Made by a program: the position numbers and the translations under genes. Shown here piece by piece: positions 1-29,889 of a DNA stretch of 64,000 bases. Source of the stretch: Xenopus tropicalis (Eukaryota; Chordata; Amphibia; Anura; Pipidae); the NCBI RefSeq assembly GCF_000004195.4, contig NC_030681.2:89535681-89599680 (forward strand). Direction: 5' to 3'. The notes under the pieces are model-generated. The model worked only from the letters and a program-made list of their open reading frames with translations, searched no databases and had not been told where the DNA came from. Each line of letters opens with the position of its first letter. Positions within the stretch are counted from its first letter, which is position 1.

Positions 1-288
1 CCGCCTACTGCTTCGCGCCAAGTGGCGCACACAGTTAGAAACTGCGCACACCACGGAACTGCGCACAGACCCAGGATCGCCATTACTACAGGCGCCCAGG
101 GCCAGAACGCACACGGGGAGAAGCGGTTCTCACAGGGACCTTGCCACAGCCAAGCGGAACCCACTGGGAGGCAGGAGCTGGTAATTGCAGCAGTTGCTGC
201 ATGGGATAGAGAAGTGTTTGGGGAGTTATTACTACATTTTGTGCATACTGTAAACTACATATTGTCTACATATATATATATATATACA

Positions 289-1746
289 ATGTCTGAGGGT
301 AACTCAGAAGGTCCATTTTCCAGGGCTACCCAGTCCAAGGTCAAATATTTAGCCTGCGCTAAATGCCGTAAACGCCTACCATCAGGCCGCAAAGAGCCTT
401 TATGCTGCTCTTGCACTAATCAGTCTGCTGAGACACCTACCCAGGCACAGGAAACTGCTGCCACTACGGTAAACGCACAACAGGGTGATGTACCCCCTAT
501 GGCTACTGATGCCCTCATTCAGCCACCCACGCCCAATCAGGACCCTCCTGCATGGGCCCTGCAATTATCTACCGGCATACCTAAACTAGCGGCATGCCTA
601 GACAAATTGCTAGACAAACTAGACCAGGGTCCAGGGGACCCCCGTACAAAAAACACTAAAAGACCCGCTCCCCTCCTAGTAGAGGAGGATAGCGACGGAG
701 AGTCACCATCAGTTCCTAATACATGGGAAGAGCATTCCCTGAGCGAAGGGGGAATCTCCTCCGACCAGGCAGAGGGAGGGGATGATCTTAACAAACCATC
801 CTCTGAGGCCCTTGATAATCTAATTTCTGCCGTATTTCGTTGTCTTGATGTTAAGGAACAGGAATCCTCCTCCGATTCCTCAAGTTCCCTTTTCAAAAGG
901 CAAAAGAAATCTACTCTTGTCTTTCCATCTCATCAACAATTAGATTCCCTTATTCAGTCCGAATGGGAACATCCCGAAAGGAAGTTTCAGGCCAACCGCC
1001 GTTTCCAACGGCTGTACCCCTTTTCACAGGACATGCTCGACAAGTGGTCTTCACCACCATCTGTCGATGCCCCAGTATCTCGCCTATCAAAACACACAGC
1101 CCTACCAGTCCCTGATGCCTCGTCCTTTAAGGACTCAATGGATAAGAAAATGGAGGGTTTTCTCAGAGCCATTTTTACTGCATCAGGCGAAGCCTTACGG
1201 CCAGTTTTAGCATCGGCCTGGGTTAGTAGGGCCTCCCAATCATGGTCCTCTTCCCTCATAGAAGGAATTAACTCTGGCATGCATAGGCAAGATCTCCTCA
1301 ACATTGCCTTGCAACTCAAGGAGGCCAACGACTATATTTGCGAAGCTTCCCTGGATGCGACACAGGTAATCAGCCGGGCGTCGGCACTCTCGGTGGCAGC
1401 ACGCCGTACTCTCTGGCTCAAACTTTGGTCGGCGGACCTATCCTCAAAAAAGTCGCTTACTACCATTCCCTTTAAGGGAAAACTTCTCTTTGGCCCTGAA
1501 CTAGATAAAATTATCAGTCAGGCCACGGGCGGCAAAAGCACACTCCTTCCCCAACCTCGGGCACGTACATCTTTTCGCCGGGGCCGCTTTTTTCGTCCCT
1601 CCAAAACATCAAAGGCCCCCACTTCCAGCAGAGATTTCTCTCCGCAGAACTCAGGTCCCAAGTACCGCTATCAGAATCGCCCCAAACCCAACTGGCAAAA
1701 CCGGCGCACCCAATCCAAGCCATCCGACAAAACCACATCCACATGA
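289..1746 (+). CDS. DIRS gag-like protein (ORF1)
   Basis: An open frame of 485 residues starts at the ATG at 289, just after a short TA run. The frame stays open upstream to position 22, but that part reads through repeat leader sequence and the 289 ATG is preferred. Near the N terminus is a Cys-rich stretch, CAKCRKRLPSG then CCSC, which looks like a small zinc-binding knuckle. The middle is acidic and Ser-rich; the C-terminal ~80 residues are rich in Arg, Gln and Pro, consistent with nucleic-acid binding. A diverged copy of the C-terminal part (ELDKIISQATGGKSTLLPQP) recurs in the deleted DIRS copy at 16207-16407, which supports the protein being real. Structural role in particle formation is inferred from element order. 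Confidence 0.75.
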   Translation: MSEGNSEGPFSRATQSKVKYLACAKCRKRLPSGRKEPLCCSCTNQSAETPTQAQETAATTVNAQQGDVPPMATDALIQPPTPNQDPPAWALQLSTGIPKLAACLDKLLDKLDQGPGDPRTKNTKRPAPLLVEEDSDGESPSVPNTWEEHSLSEGGISSDQAEGGDDLNKPSSEALDNLISAVFRCLDVKEQESSSDSSSSLFKRQKKSTLVFPSHQQLDSLIQSEWEHPERKFQANRRFQRLYPFSQDMLDKWSSPPSVDAPVSRLSKHTALPVPDASSFKDSMDKKMEGFLRAIFTASGEALRPVLASAWVSRASQSWSSSLIEGINSGMHRQDLLNIALQLKEANDYICEASLDATQVISRASALSVAARRTLWLKLWSADLSSKKSLTTIPFKGKLLFGPELDKIISQATGGKSTLLPQPRARTSFRRGRFFRPSKTSKAPTSSRDFSPQNSGPKYRYQNRPKPNWQNRRTQSKPSDKTTST

Positions 1747-1777
1747 CTACATCCTGCAGCCAAGATCCACCCATCCA

Positions 1778-3648
1778 GTGGGCGGACGACTGCGTTTCTT
1801 CAGAGAGGCCTGGTCCCAACTCACACAGGACCCTTGGATACACGAAATTGTGTCCTCAGGCTATCACCTAGAGTTCGAGACCTTTCCCCCGCCGCGATTC
1901 TTCATGTCTCGAATTCCACAAGAGAAGTACAAACAAAACGCTTTTCTCGCTCTCGTGGAACACATGCTCTCCGACCAGGTCATCGCGCCGGTCCCTCCTG
2001 GAGAAAAATTCAGAGGATTTTACTCCAATCTCTTTATTGTCCCCAAAAAGGACGGGTCCTTCCGTCCAGTGTTAGACCTGAAGCAACTCAATACCTTCAT
2101 TCGCTTCACTCGGTTCAAGATGGAGTCACTACGGTCAGTCATTGCGGCCATGAACCCCCAGGAATTCATGACAGCAATAGATATCAAAGATGCCTACTTA
2201 CACATTCCCATCTTCCGAAGGAGGGTTCACCGCATCAGAAGTTCTTGAGGTTTGCCTTCAAAGGGCACCATTACCAATTCCAGGCCCTTCCCTTTGGCCT
2301 GACAACTGCCCCACGGATCTTCACCAAAGTGATGGCAGTGGTCACAGCGGCCCTACGAAAACAGGCCCTATCCATAACACCTTATCTGGACGACATCCTT
2401 ATCAAGGCTCCCTCATACGCGGCGGCACAACTCAGCCGAGACACGGTGCTCCGGTCGCTCTCCGACCTCGGCTGGACCATAAACTATTCCAAGTCCACCC
2501 TTACTCCCACTCAGAGAATCACATTCTTGGGACTAATCTTCGATACAAGAAGCCAACGAGTGTTCCTCCCCCGAGACAAGATCGCCAAGATCCAGTCACT
2601 GGTGAGACATATCCTGACCACACCTCTACCGTCAGTCAGGTTGGCCATGAGGACCCTAGGGTCAATGGTCGCCTCCATAGAGGCAGTTCCGTTCTCGCAG
2701 TTCCACCTCAGAGAGCTCCAGTGGAATATCTTGGATCAGTGGACACGCAAGTCACTGACACAACCAATCCTCTTGCGCCCCAGAACCAAGTCATCACTTC
2801 GCTGGTGGCTCCACCAGGAGCACCTTTCAGTAGGCAAGTCCCTGAGGGACCCCCAATGGCTAGTACTGACCACAGATGCCAGCCTCCAAGGATGGGGGGC
2901 GGTCTTCCAAGCCCAAACGGCTCAGGGACTCTGGTCTCCCCCGGAGACACAACTACCAATAAACATTCTAGAGCTTCGGGCAGCTCGCCGGGCACTCCTT
3001 CACTGGCAGAATCAGCTCGCAGGACTGGCAATCCGGATACAGTCCGACAACGCCACCACGGTAGCTTACCTGAACCATCAGGGAGGCACCAGAAGCCGAG
3101 CAGCACTCAAGGAAGTGAGCCTCATTCTGTCCTGGGCCGAAGCCCACGACGTCACGCTATCTGCAGTATACATCCCAGGACTGGAAAACTGGCAGGCCGA
3201 TTACCTCAGTCGCCAGACACTCGACCCAGGAGAATGGTCCCTAAAACAATCGGTCTTTCAGACCATCACACGAATGTGGGGACATCCACACGTGGACCTC
3301 ATGGCGTCCAGGCACAACCGCCAGGTCGAAGCCTTTATGGCGCGCTGCAGGGATCCACTGGCCATGGCAGCAGATGCCATGACAACACCTTGGGACTTCC
3401 CTCTCTCCTACGTGTTTCCCCCTCTTCCACTACTGCCCAGGGTCATCAAAAAGATCAAGAGGGAACACTGCAAAGTGATCCTCATAGCTCCACACTGGCC
3501 CAGAAGGGCTTGGTTCTCGGAACTCGTCAACCTCAGCAGGGCAGATCCCTGGTCCCTGCCACTGTCGCAGGATCTTCTCTCCCAGGGACCCATATTCCAT
3601 CCCAATCCGGGAGTACTACATTTGACGGCATGGCTACTGAGTCCATAG
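1778..3648 (+). pseudogene. DIRS reverse transcriptase-RNase H, one frameshift
   Basis: RT N-terminal part (from MGGRLRFFREAW) reads from 1778 to about 2215, including the fingers motif SNLFIVPKKDGSFRPVLDL and the first catalytic Asp in TAIDIKDAYLHIP. The frame then shifts by one base near 2210-2235 and continues to 3648 with ALPFGLTTAPRIFTKV, the catalytic YLDDILI box and the thumb. An RNase H domain follows, with TTDASLQGWGAV, LELRAARRAL, SDNATTVAYLNHQGG and NWQADYLS giving the D-E-D-D residues. The protein would make cDNA and degrade its RNA template. The shift falls inside the RT palm, so this copy probably cannot make a full protein. A programmed frameshift is less likely at this internal site. 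Confidence 0.85.
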
Positions 3649-4673
3649 TCCTTCGCCGTAAGGGATTCTCCACAGGAGTTATACGCACCATGATTGCAGC
3701 ACGGAAACCGGCTTCCGCACAGAACTACCATAGGGTCTGGAAGCGCTACAAGGAGTGGTGCGATCAGGCGCACCTCCCTTGGGATCAGTTCTCCCCGATA
3801 TACTTACTTGAATTTCTCCAAGCCGGTCTCACTAAGGGCCTTTCGCTTGCCTCACTTAAGTCCCAAATCTCAGCACTCTCTGTGCTCTTTCAGACAAAGA
3901 TAGCAGAACTTGGTGACGTGCGTACCTTTCTCCAAGGGGTGGCACACCTCGTGCCTCCATACAGGGCACCGATCCCAACCTGGGATCTCAACCTAGTCCT
4001 ACGCGCATTACAAGAGGCACCATTCGAGCCAATGAACACCATTCCTCTGTTATGGCTGACATGGAAGACTACCTTTCTTGTGGCCATCGCTTCGGCAAGA
4101 CGGGTATCTGAAATCAGTGCCCTGTCTTGCCAACATCCTTACCTGATCTTCCACAATGACAGGGCGGTTCTCCGTACCGTTCCGTCCTTTCTTCCCAAGG
4201 TGGTGACCGATTTCCACCTGAATCAGGAGATTACGCTCCCGACGTTCTGCCCACACCCTAAGAACCCTAAGGAGATGGCCCTCCACTCCTTAGATCCAGT
4301 CAGAGCACTAAAAAACTACCTGGCACGCACAAAAGAGCTACGCACAACGCACTCACTCTTCGTTCTTCCAACTGGACCTCACAAAGGCTCCCCTGCACCC
4401 AAGGTCACAATATCCAGATGGATAAAAGAGACCATTCGCAGGGCATACATAGCCAGAGGAAGAACATCTCCAGTACAAGTGCGTGCGCATTCTACCAGAG
4501 CGGTCAGCACTTCCTGGGCCTTCAGGAACCGTGCCTCCGCAGAACAGCTATGCAAGGCCGCTACTTGGTCATCCATCCACTCGTTCACCAAATTTTACAA
4601 ATTTGAGGTCTTTGCGACAGAGAGCGCACAGTTTGGAAGGAGGGTTCTGCAGGCTGTAATTGATCATATCTAA
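3630..4673 (+). CDS. DIRS tyrosine recombinase
   Basis: A 347-residue frame begins at the ATG at 3630 (MATESIVLRRKGFS) and overlaps the last 19 bases of the RT/RNase H block in another frame. An N-terminal SAM-like core-binding region (NYHRVWKRYKEWC, then LLEFLQAGL and SLASLKSQISALS) is followed by the catalytic domain. Visible catalytic residues are the first Arg in ASARRVSEISALS, the His and Arg of HSTRAVSTSWA, and a Tyr in the C-terminal SIHSFTKFYKFEVF block. The longer open frame running up to 2190 in this frame is an out-of-frame shadow of RT. The enzyme would integrate circular cDNA without a target duplication. The frame is intact. Confidence 0.85.
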   Translation: MATESIVLRRKGFSTGVIRTMIAARKPASAQNYHRVWKRYKEWCDQAHLPWDQFSPIYLLEFLQAGLTKGLSLASLKSQISALSVLFQTKIAELGDVRTFLQGVAHLVPPYRAPIPTWDLNLVLRALQEAPFEPMNTIPLLWLTWKTTFLVAIASARRVSEISALSCQHPYLIFHNDRAVLRTVPSFLPKVVTDFHLNQEITLPTFCPHPKNPKEMALHSLDPVRALKNYLARTKELRTTHSLFVLPTGPHKGSPAPKVTISRWIKETIRRAYIARGRTSPVQVRAHSTRAVSTSWAFRNRASAEQLCKAATWSSIHSFTKFYKFEVFATESAQFGRRVLQAVIDHI

Positions 4674-4761
4674 GCCTCGCTTCCTCCCTCCCTAATTCTA
4701 AAGGGGACAGCTTTGGTATGTCCCCATGGTCCCTGTGTCCCACAGACAAAACAGAGAAAAA

Positions 4762-5076
4762 GGGATTTTGTAAAACTTACCGTAAAATCCTTTTCTCTCT
4801 GAAGTCTGTGGGACACAGGGCCTCCCTCCCTGGAAGCGAACTTCGGAGTTCCTGATTACATTGTTGTACATAATTATTTCAGTTAAGTTTTCACTGTTAC
4901 CTTTCGTTGCTATACAAAACTGAGCCTCAGGCAGCTAGGCAGAGGGGTATAGCATAGGAGGGAGGAGTTTTCCTTACAGTGTCCTGCCTCCTAGTGGTGG
5001 AAGCTATACCCCATGGTCCCTGTGTCCCACAGACTTCAGAGAGAAAAGGATTTTACGGTAAGTTTTACAAAATCCC
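4762..5076. repeat. Inverted repeats at DIRS right end
   Basis: 4762-4820 and 5018-5076 are 59-base reverse complements of each other, both containing the core CCCTGTGTCCCACAGAC or its complement. They are separated by about 200 bases of terminal sequence. The same arrangement occurs at the right end of the second copy (about 17316-17372 against 17573-17630). This fits the inverted-repeat/internal complementary region design of DIRS elements. Confidence 0.8.
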
Positions 5077-5085
5077 TTTTTTGTT

Positions 5086-6640
5086 TTTCTTCCCTCCACC
5101 TAAAAGATTTCAGTTTGTTTTTCAATTGAGTGGTACAGTTTAAAGGTCACATTAAAGGTGGAAAAAGTTCTGAAATAATTTTATTTTTGTACAGCACAGG
5201 AACCTGACATTTTATTAGGGGTGTGTAGACTTTTTATATCCACTAACACATTAGGTGCACCCTCTACAAGCTAAATGCCTGTTTTCATTTGTGATAAATA
5301 ACCGAGGACATATGACAGCAGTTGGCTCATCTCTTCATCATTTATTTTGTGTGTGTAAATAAGTATAAACAGCTTTTTGTTGCGCCTCCCACTTTTATTA
5401 ACTTTAGTCAGGTGATCTCTGAGCAACAAACTCAGTGGTTGGTAGTTCAAGTAACAGTTGCAGTGAGGCACATGGGGCTGTGAATTGGCATTTCTCGTGC
5501 CTGCACACAGGCCAAAGTTTCAGTGCAGAGACAGATAGTAGCGGGTTGGCTTTTCTTCCAGTCCTATGTGCTATTTGCCTAAAACTTTGAATCACTCACT
5601 GGGGGCATGAGTAAGTTACCTTGATAGTGTGCATGTTTTGGTTGGTGCAACATTGTCCAGTAAGAATTTTCTGAACATACTGCATTGCTGGATGGCAGCA
5701 CCGGTCAGCACAAGTCAAAAACTTGCTACCCAACATCACAGAGCATTTGGTACAGTACCTACTATTCAGAATGCTCAGGACCTGGGGCTTTCCGGGTAAT
5801 AGTGCTTTCTGTAATTTGGGTCTCCATACCTTAAGTCTACAAAAAATAATTTAAACATTAAATTAACACAGGATTGTTTTGCCTGTGATAATAATTGTCT
5901 TATTATTGGCTGATTTATCAACATTTGAATTTAGATTTTTTGCAGCGAATAAATTTTTTTTTTAACTAAACTCATGAATTTTAATTATGACTTTCTAAAC
6001 TCAAATGTTTGATAATTATAAAGCAAAAAATAATTGAAAAACTTGAATGTAAAATTTTAGCATCTAAAAGCTTTTCAATATATGGTCAGTGGGAATTGTT
6101 ACATTTTTGGCAGATTATTAATTATTTTCAATTTGATTTTTATTTTTTTAGAGATTGTAGACCCCCTGAAAATGATGAGTAGTATACAAAAGATGCATTA
6201 TGTTTGTTTTTTTCAGTTCTATTCAATGAAGTTTTTTAGATTCAAATATTTTAAACAATAAGCAAACATTCGAGTCTATTCAAATTAAAAGAATTTTGAT
6301 AATTAAGCCCCAAAATGTCAAGTACAAGTATAGGTATGGGATCCATTACAAGGAAACCCGTTATACAGAAAGCTCCAAATGACGGGAGTCCCCCATAGAC
6401 TCATTTTAATCAGATCAAATGATTTCCTTTTTGTCTATGATATGAAAACAGTACTTTTAGGACACATCTACCATCAATTTGTAACATAGCACTGACCAGA
6501 GAGAATCATTGGTGATCTTCAACAAAAAGGGACAATATTGAGCTTATTTATGCTTGTGAATTGGAATTTTTTTTTTTTTTTACTATTTTGAATAAACTTG
6601 CATTTTAAAAACAATTGGAATATTTGCCTATTTATTACAT
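5086..6640. other. Non-coding stretch with MITE fragments
   Basis: No credible exon is visible. 5745-5840 is a fragment, in reverse orientation, of the MITE family seen complete at 26995-27326 (Ctttccgggtaat..., gggtctccataccttaagtc). 5885-6310 looks like an AT-rich palindromic repeat ending in 'attaagcccc', related to the pieces at 39765 and 51482. 6331-6445 is another fragment of the 26995 family (ggtatgggatccattac, then cccatagactcattttaat). Confidence 0.5.
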
Positions 6641-6745
6641 AGTTACATATATAAGTTGAGTTGAAAAAAGTCCATCATGTTCAACCCCTCCAAGTGAACC
6701 CCAGCACACACATAAACCTATCTTGACCTATGTATACACTCGCAT
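6641..6745 (-). mobile_element. LINE 3' tail fragment (CR1/Rex1-like family)
   Basis: The stretch 'acatagttacatatataagttgagttgaaaaaagtccatcatgttcaacc' closely resembles the 3' end of the longer LINE at 32965-33050 in the same orientation. Only the extreme 3' untranslated tail is present, as is usual for heavily 5'-truncated LINE copies. Confidence 0.6.
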
Positions 6746-6784
6746 ACTGTATATATACATATACATATATACCAACATATATAC

Positions 6785-8256
6785 CAGTAACACATGTTTT
6801 GCTATACACATGTTTATTCCCTTTGTGTGTATTGAAACAGAACAAAAAAGGGAGGGAAAAAAGCAAATTGGACATAATGTCACACAAAACTCCAAAAATG
6901 GGCTGGACAAAATTATTGGCACCCTTAACTTAATATTTGGTTGCACACCCTTTGGAAAAAATAACTGAAATCAGTCGCTTCTTATAACCATCAATAAGCT
7001 TCTTACACCTCTCACCGGGAATTTTGGACCACTATTCCTTTGCAAACTGCTTCAGGTCTCTCTTATTGGAAGGGCGCCTTTTCCAAACAGCAATTTTAAG
7101 GTCTCTCCACAGATGTTCAATGGGATTTAGATCTGGACTCATTGCTGGCCACTTCAGAACTCTCCAGCACTTTGTTGCCATCCATTTCTGGGTGCTTTTT
7201 GACATATGTTTGGGGTCATTGCCCTGCTGGAAGACCCAAGATCTCGGACGCAAAACCAGCTTTCTGACACTGGGCCCTACAGTGCAACCCAAAATCCTTT
7301 GGTAATCCTCAGATTTCATGATGCCTTGCACAAATTCAGGGCACCCAGTGCCAGAGGCAGCAAAACAACCCCAAAACATCATTGAACCTCACCCATATTT
7401 CACTGTAGGTACTGTGTTCTTTTCTTTGTAGGCCCTGGTTAACAGTAGAATGATGTGCTTTACCTAAAAGCTCTATCTTGGTCTCATCTGTCCACAAGAC
7501 GTTTTCCCAGAAGGATTGTGGCTTACTCAAGTACATTTTGGCAAACTGTAGTCTTGCTTTTTTATGTCTCTGTGTCAGCAGTGGGGTCCTCCTGGGTCTC
7601 CTGCCATAGCGTTTCATTTAAATGTCGACGGATAGTTCGCACTGACACTGATGCTCCCTGAGCCTGCAGGACAGCTTGAATTTCTTTGGAACATGTTCGG
7701 GGCTGCTTATCCACCATTTGGACTATCCTGCGTTGCAACCTTTCATCAATTTTTCTCTTCCGTCCACGCCCAGGAAGATTAGCTACAGCGCCATGGGTTG
7801 CAAACTTCTTGATAATGTTGCGCACTGTGGACAAAGGCAAATCTAGATTTCTGGAGATGGACTTGTAACCTTGATATTGTTGATATTTTTCCACAATTTT
7901 GATTCTCAAGTCCTCAGACAGTTCTCTTCTCCTCTTTCTGTTGTCCATGCTTAGTGTGGCACACACAGACACACAATGCAAAGACTAAGTGAACTTCTCT
8001 CATTTTTATCTGCTTTCAGGTATGATTTTTATATTGCCCACACCTGTTATTTGCCCCAGGTGAGTTTAAAGGAGCATCACGTGTTTGAAACAATCTTATT
8101 TATTCACAATTTTGAAAAGGTGCCAATAATTTTGTCCAGCCCATTTTTGGAGTTTTGTGTGACATTATGTCCAATTAGCTTTTTTCCTCCCTTTTTTGAT
8201 CTGTTCCAATACACACAAAGAGAATAAACATGTGTATAGAAAAACATGTGTTACTG
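6785..8256 (-). mobile_element. Tc1-like DNA transposon, old copy (A)
   Basis: Terminal inverted repeats start CAGTAACACATG at 6785 and end with its complement at 8256. The inner part of the repeat includes 'gggctggacaaaattattgg' at about 6900 and its complement near 8122. Between them, on the - strand, lies a decayed Tc1 transposase (6930-7948). At 1472 bases it is close to the usual Tc1 size. It belongs to a different subfamily from the copies at 12799, 23737 and 43563. Confidence 0.85.
6930..7948 (-). pseudogene. Broken Tc1-like transposase (copy A)
   Basis: The N-terminal paired-like helix-turn-helix reads from MDNRKRRRELSEDLRIK (start at 7948). The catalytic domain follows with the first Asp in WTDETKIEL and the Glu in [11 protein letters not shown]. 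The reading frame is broken at least three times: one shift near 7620, a second near 7400, and a stop at 7032-7034. The residue at the second catalytic Asp position reads Gly (QQGNDPKH instead of the usual QxDNDPKH). The protein is therefore dead for both frame and active-site reasons. Confidence 0.85.
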
Positions 8257-8414
8257 CAGTACTTTTCTGTGAGAAATACTTGATTTTCTGGAAAAATTTC
8301 TGGGGTGCCATATTTTGGCCATGCCTGTATATGGTTGGTTGTTAATAAAGTATTTATTAAATATTGCTTATATACAGATCTGCCTGATTTGGACTTTTAT
8401 TTCTATACTTTAAG

Positions 8415-27505
<19,091 letters not shown>

Positions 27506-27711
27506 TTTCAGTGTATGATTATTTTTATTTCTAAAGAAAATGTTAATCTTTAGTGATTCATTTGTTTATTATTCTAAACTACTGTTTTCTGTTAAAGTAT
27601 TATTAATCAGGTTAAAAATCTAAATATTTAGCTTAATGCAATATTAATGTCGTAGAAGGGCTGCACCCCAAAAAAAAAGTAATTTTAATAGAAATGTTTT
27701 TCTAACAACTT

Positions 27712-27717
27712 ATTAAA
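27712..27717 (+). promoter_or_regulatory. ddx43: Candidate ddx43 poly(A) signal (ATTAAA)
   Basis: The first ATTAAA-type hexamer in a reasonable position, about 207 bases after the ddx43 stop. It is a common variant of AATAAA. No transcript evidence is available here, and a later AATAAA near 28195 is an alternative. Confidence 0.35.
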
Positions 27718-28347
27718 CATTTATAAAGGTTTTAAGGTTACTTGTTAATGCTGCTGCAGTTAAGTAGTGTTTGTTTACCCCTTTCTGTTTGTAGATTTTA
27801 ACTTAAAAAAGTGTAGCATTGTTTCGGGAGTACAGATACTGTAAACTGTCACATACTATATTCATTAGCAGTTAAATCTGCAAATATCTTTTGATGCACT
27901 GAAAAATGTAAGGGTACTGCCACACCAGCTTCTCAGCCTTCACATAATACAGGTCAAGAATCAGCCCCTGCAATCCGACCAGCCTACCCCTGTGACGGCA
28001 CGGTAAGCCTCTGCGTCGCCTAGGGTGGTGGCCCATTAAGAGGATTATGGTGCTGAAATGTGCAAATATGCTTTTTGTCTCTGATATCAGCTCTGTGTGC
28101 CTGTACCCAGGCCGACAGCCGCTACAGGTGCGGGTATGGGGTAAGCTGATCAGAGTGCACAGGCTGATTATCAGCTTGCATTTATCTCCAGCCCAAAATA
28201 AAAATTAAACAGTTTTCACAATATGATGATTTATTAACAAATATTTTAATTGAGGGTCACACAAAGGACAGCTGGCTTTCAAGCAGAAGGAAAGTTAAAA
28301 TCACTGGAGAGTGCCTAATGTTAGGAACCTACAGTGATGGTTTACCT
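27718..28347. other. Intergenic stretch, no recognised element
   Basis: Non-coding. A short GC-richer piece near 27960-28120 is not recognised. Confidence 0.4.
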
Positions 28348-28757
28348 TTAAAGAAGAAGGAAAGTCATTTTTGCATTTTACTGCCAATAGATTTGCCACA
28401 TTAGTGCCACCTAGAACACTATATCCTGCAGAAATCATTACCATACCTGAGTAAACAGCTCTAGAAGCTTTCTCCGTTTAAGACAGCATCTGCCATTTTA
28501 AGTAGCCGTTATAGCTCAGATCACATATTCCTAGGGGAGGGAGTTCTTAGCATTCTTGGCGGGGGGGGGGGAGAGAGCTGCACAGACTCTGGCCACAGGA
28601 ATTAAGGATTGTTCTGAGACAGGAAGTCAAACACCTGAACAATATGTTTTACAAAAAAAGGAGACAAGAAATCCTGTGTTTCTTTTTATAAAGTGCAGCT
28701 TTTATGTGGGTGCTTATGGCTAAGCTTACTTAGTTTTTATCTTTCCTTCTCCTTTAA
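28348..28757. mobile_element. MITE with TTAA ends (piggyBac-like), copy 1
   Basis: TTAA at 28348 and 28754 bracket the inverted ends 'aagaagaaggaaag' and 'ctttccttctcctt'. The interior ('ttttactgccaatag', 'gccacattagtgccacc', 'aaggagacaagaaatcc') is shared with the element at 40145-40621. Confidence 0.75.
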
Positions 28758-28859
28758 GTTAATTTTCAATTGGTCTTCAATTTTTATTTCTTATTGTTTC
28801 TGAATTATTTGCCTTTTTCTTCTGACTTCAACAGCCAATCCATTTCCGCCCATTACATT

Positions 28860-29440
28860 TCACTGGTTTATATTTAAACTGATGCCATTATTTAAGAATT
28901 AATTCCAGGGTTGTTAAACTTTCCAAAGTTAGTCACTGGGTATTTGCTGTTCAAAGTTAGAAAAAGTGGGCAGAGCCACTAACTGTCAATCGCATTTCAC
29001 CTATTTATTTGTAATGGTGAAGTGTAAAATTCTGTCAGCCCCACAATTTTTATGATGTCTCCAAACATTGCAAAGTTTGTCACTGGGGGACTCCTGTTCA
29101 AAAACAGCCAGATTTCATCCATTGAATTTTATTGGTTTAAATTTAAACTGCTGCCATTCTTTAACTATTAAACCTAGGGTCCCTAAACTTTGCAGAGTTA
29201 GTTACTGGGTAACGGTAGTTCCATGTTAGAAAAAGTGGGCGGAACCGCCAACCGCCAATCAGATTTCAATTGTTGACTTTCGGTGGGGAAATTTAAATTG
29301 CTGCCATTCAGACACTGTTAAAACCAGGGTCCCCAAACTTTGCACAGTGGTTTTTACTAAATAACTGTGGTCCAAGGTTAGAAAAAGTGGGTGGAACCAA
29401 CAGATCCGATTTTATTCAGTGACTTCACTTTTTTCAAACC
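28860..29440. repeat. Diverged tandem repeat, ~135-base unit, block 1
   Basis: Repeated phrases 'gccattctttaactattaaa', 'cctaaactttgcagagttag' and 'gttagaaaaagtgggcgg' recur every ~130-150 bases, about four times. The same repeat recurs at 36200-36690, so it is a dispersed satellite-like sequence. Confidence 0.65.
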
Positions 29441-29559
29441 AACATGATGTTTGTTCTCAAACTTCCCAAGTTTCAGTAATGCTAAAAGATGACTGTCCAA
29501 ATACAATAGTTCAATTTAGCTTATTTAGGTAGTATGTCTATGAAGAGATTCTCATTCAT

Positions 29560-29760
29560 CCAGGTCATTATATACAGTATCTAGTAGAATTAAGTCTAAA
29601 AACAACTGGACTTTTTTGAGTTTTTCTTGAAAACATTTCACCACTCATCCGAGGGGCTTCTTCAGTTCAAATGACTGGTAGGGAATTCCCCGGTATTTAG
29701 GCCCTTGATGGTAGTTCAGACACAGACCATCCACAATGGTACTATTGAATGTATTCAGTT
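29560..29760 (-). repeat. Dispersed repeat end, possibly Penelope-like
   Basis: The phrase 'cttgaaaacatttcaccact' followed by 'catccgaggggcttcttcag' is a widespread vertebrate repeat motif as I remember it. On the - strand it contains GGATGAG...GAAA spacing somewhat like a hammerhead core, but key bases differ. Assignment to a family is uncertain. Confidence 0.35.
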
Positions 29761-29889
29761 AGTTGTTAGCTGAAACTGACAGGTGTTAGAAGGTATGATC
29801 CAGTCACAATGGTACCATGATTCTCATTGATGTAGGTGTTAATCCTTCAAAGTACATGACTGGAAGTGTGAACTATTGTGAAACTGCTG

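Larger units (their letters stand above)
1..5085 (+). mobile_element. DIRS-type tyrosine-recombinase retrotransposon, 5' end cut by window edge
   Basis: Three consecutive coding blocks lie on the + strand in the order expected for DIRS elements: a gag-like ORF (289-1746), a reverse transcriptase/RNase H block (1778-3648), and a tyrosine recombinase (3630-4673) overlapping the end of the previous block. There is no integrase of the DDE type and no LTR. Downstream are inverted repeats (4762-4820 against 5018-5076), as expected for DIRS termini. The left terminus lies outside or at the window edge. Coding capacity is nearly intact, with a single frameshift in the RT block, so the insertion is young. 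The position upstream of the first visible ddx43 exon suggests it sits in a ddx43 intron or its 5' flank; which one cannot be told. Confidence 0.9.

Noticed and set aside
22..288. Extension of the gag-like frame upstream of 289
   Set aside because: It reads through leader sequence and a TA run; the 289 ATG fits the element better.
2190..3629. Long open frame ahead of the recombinase start
   Set aside because: It overlaps RT/RNase H in another frame and its translation is Pro/Ser/Arg-rich shadow sequence; the recombinase similarity begins near 3630.
5086..8414. Search for missing 5' ddx43 exons (KH domain)
   Set aside because: No segment with a GXXG-type KH motif and proper splice sites was found; the exons are probably upstream of the window.
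29600..29680. Possible second hammerhead motif on the - strand
   Set aside because: GGATGAG and GAAA are at suggestive spacing, but the U4 position is wrong and a convincing stem I and stem II could not be drawn, so it was not called.
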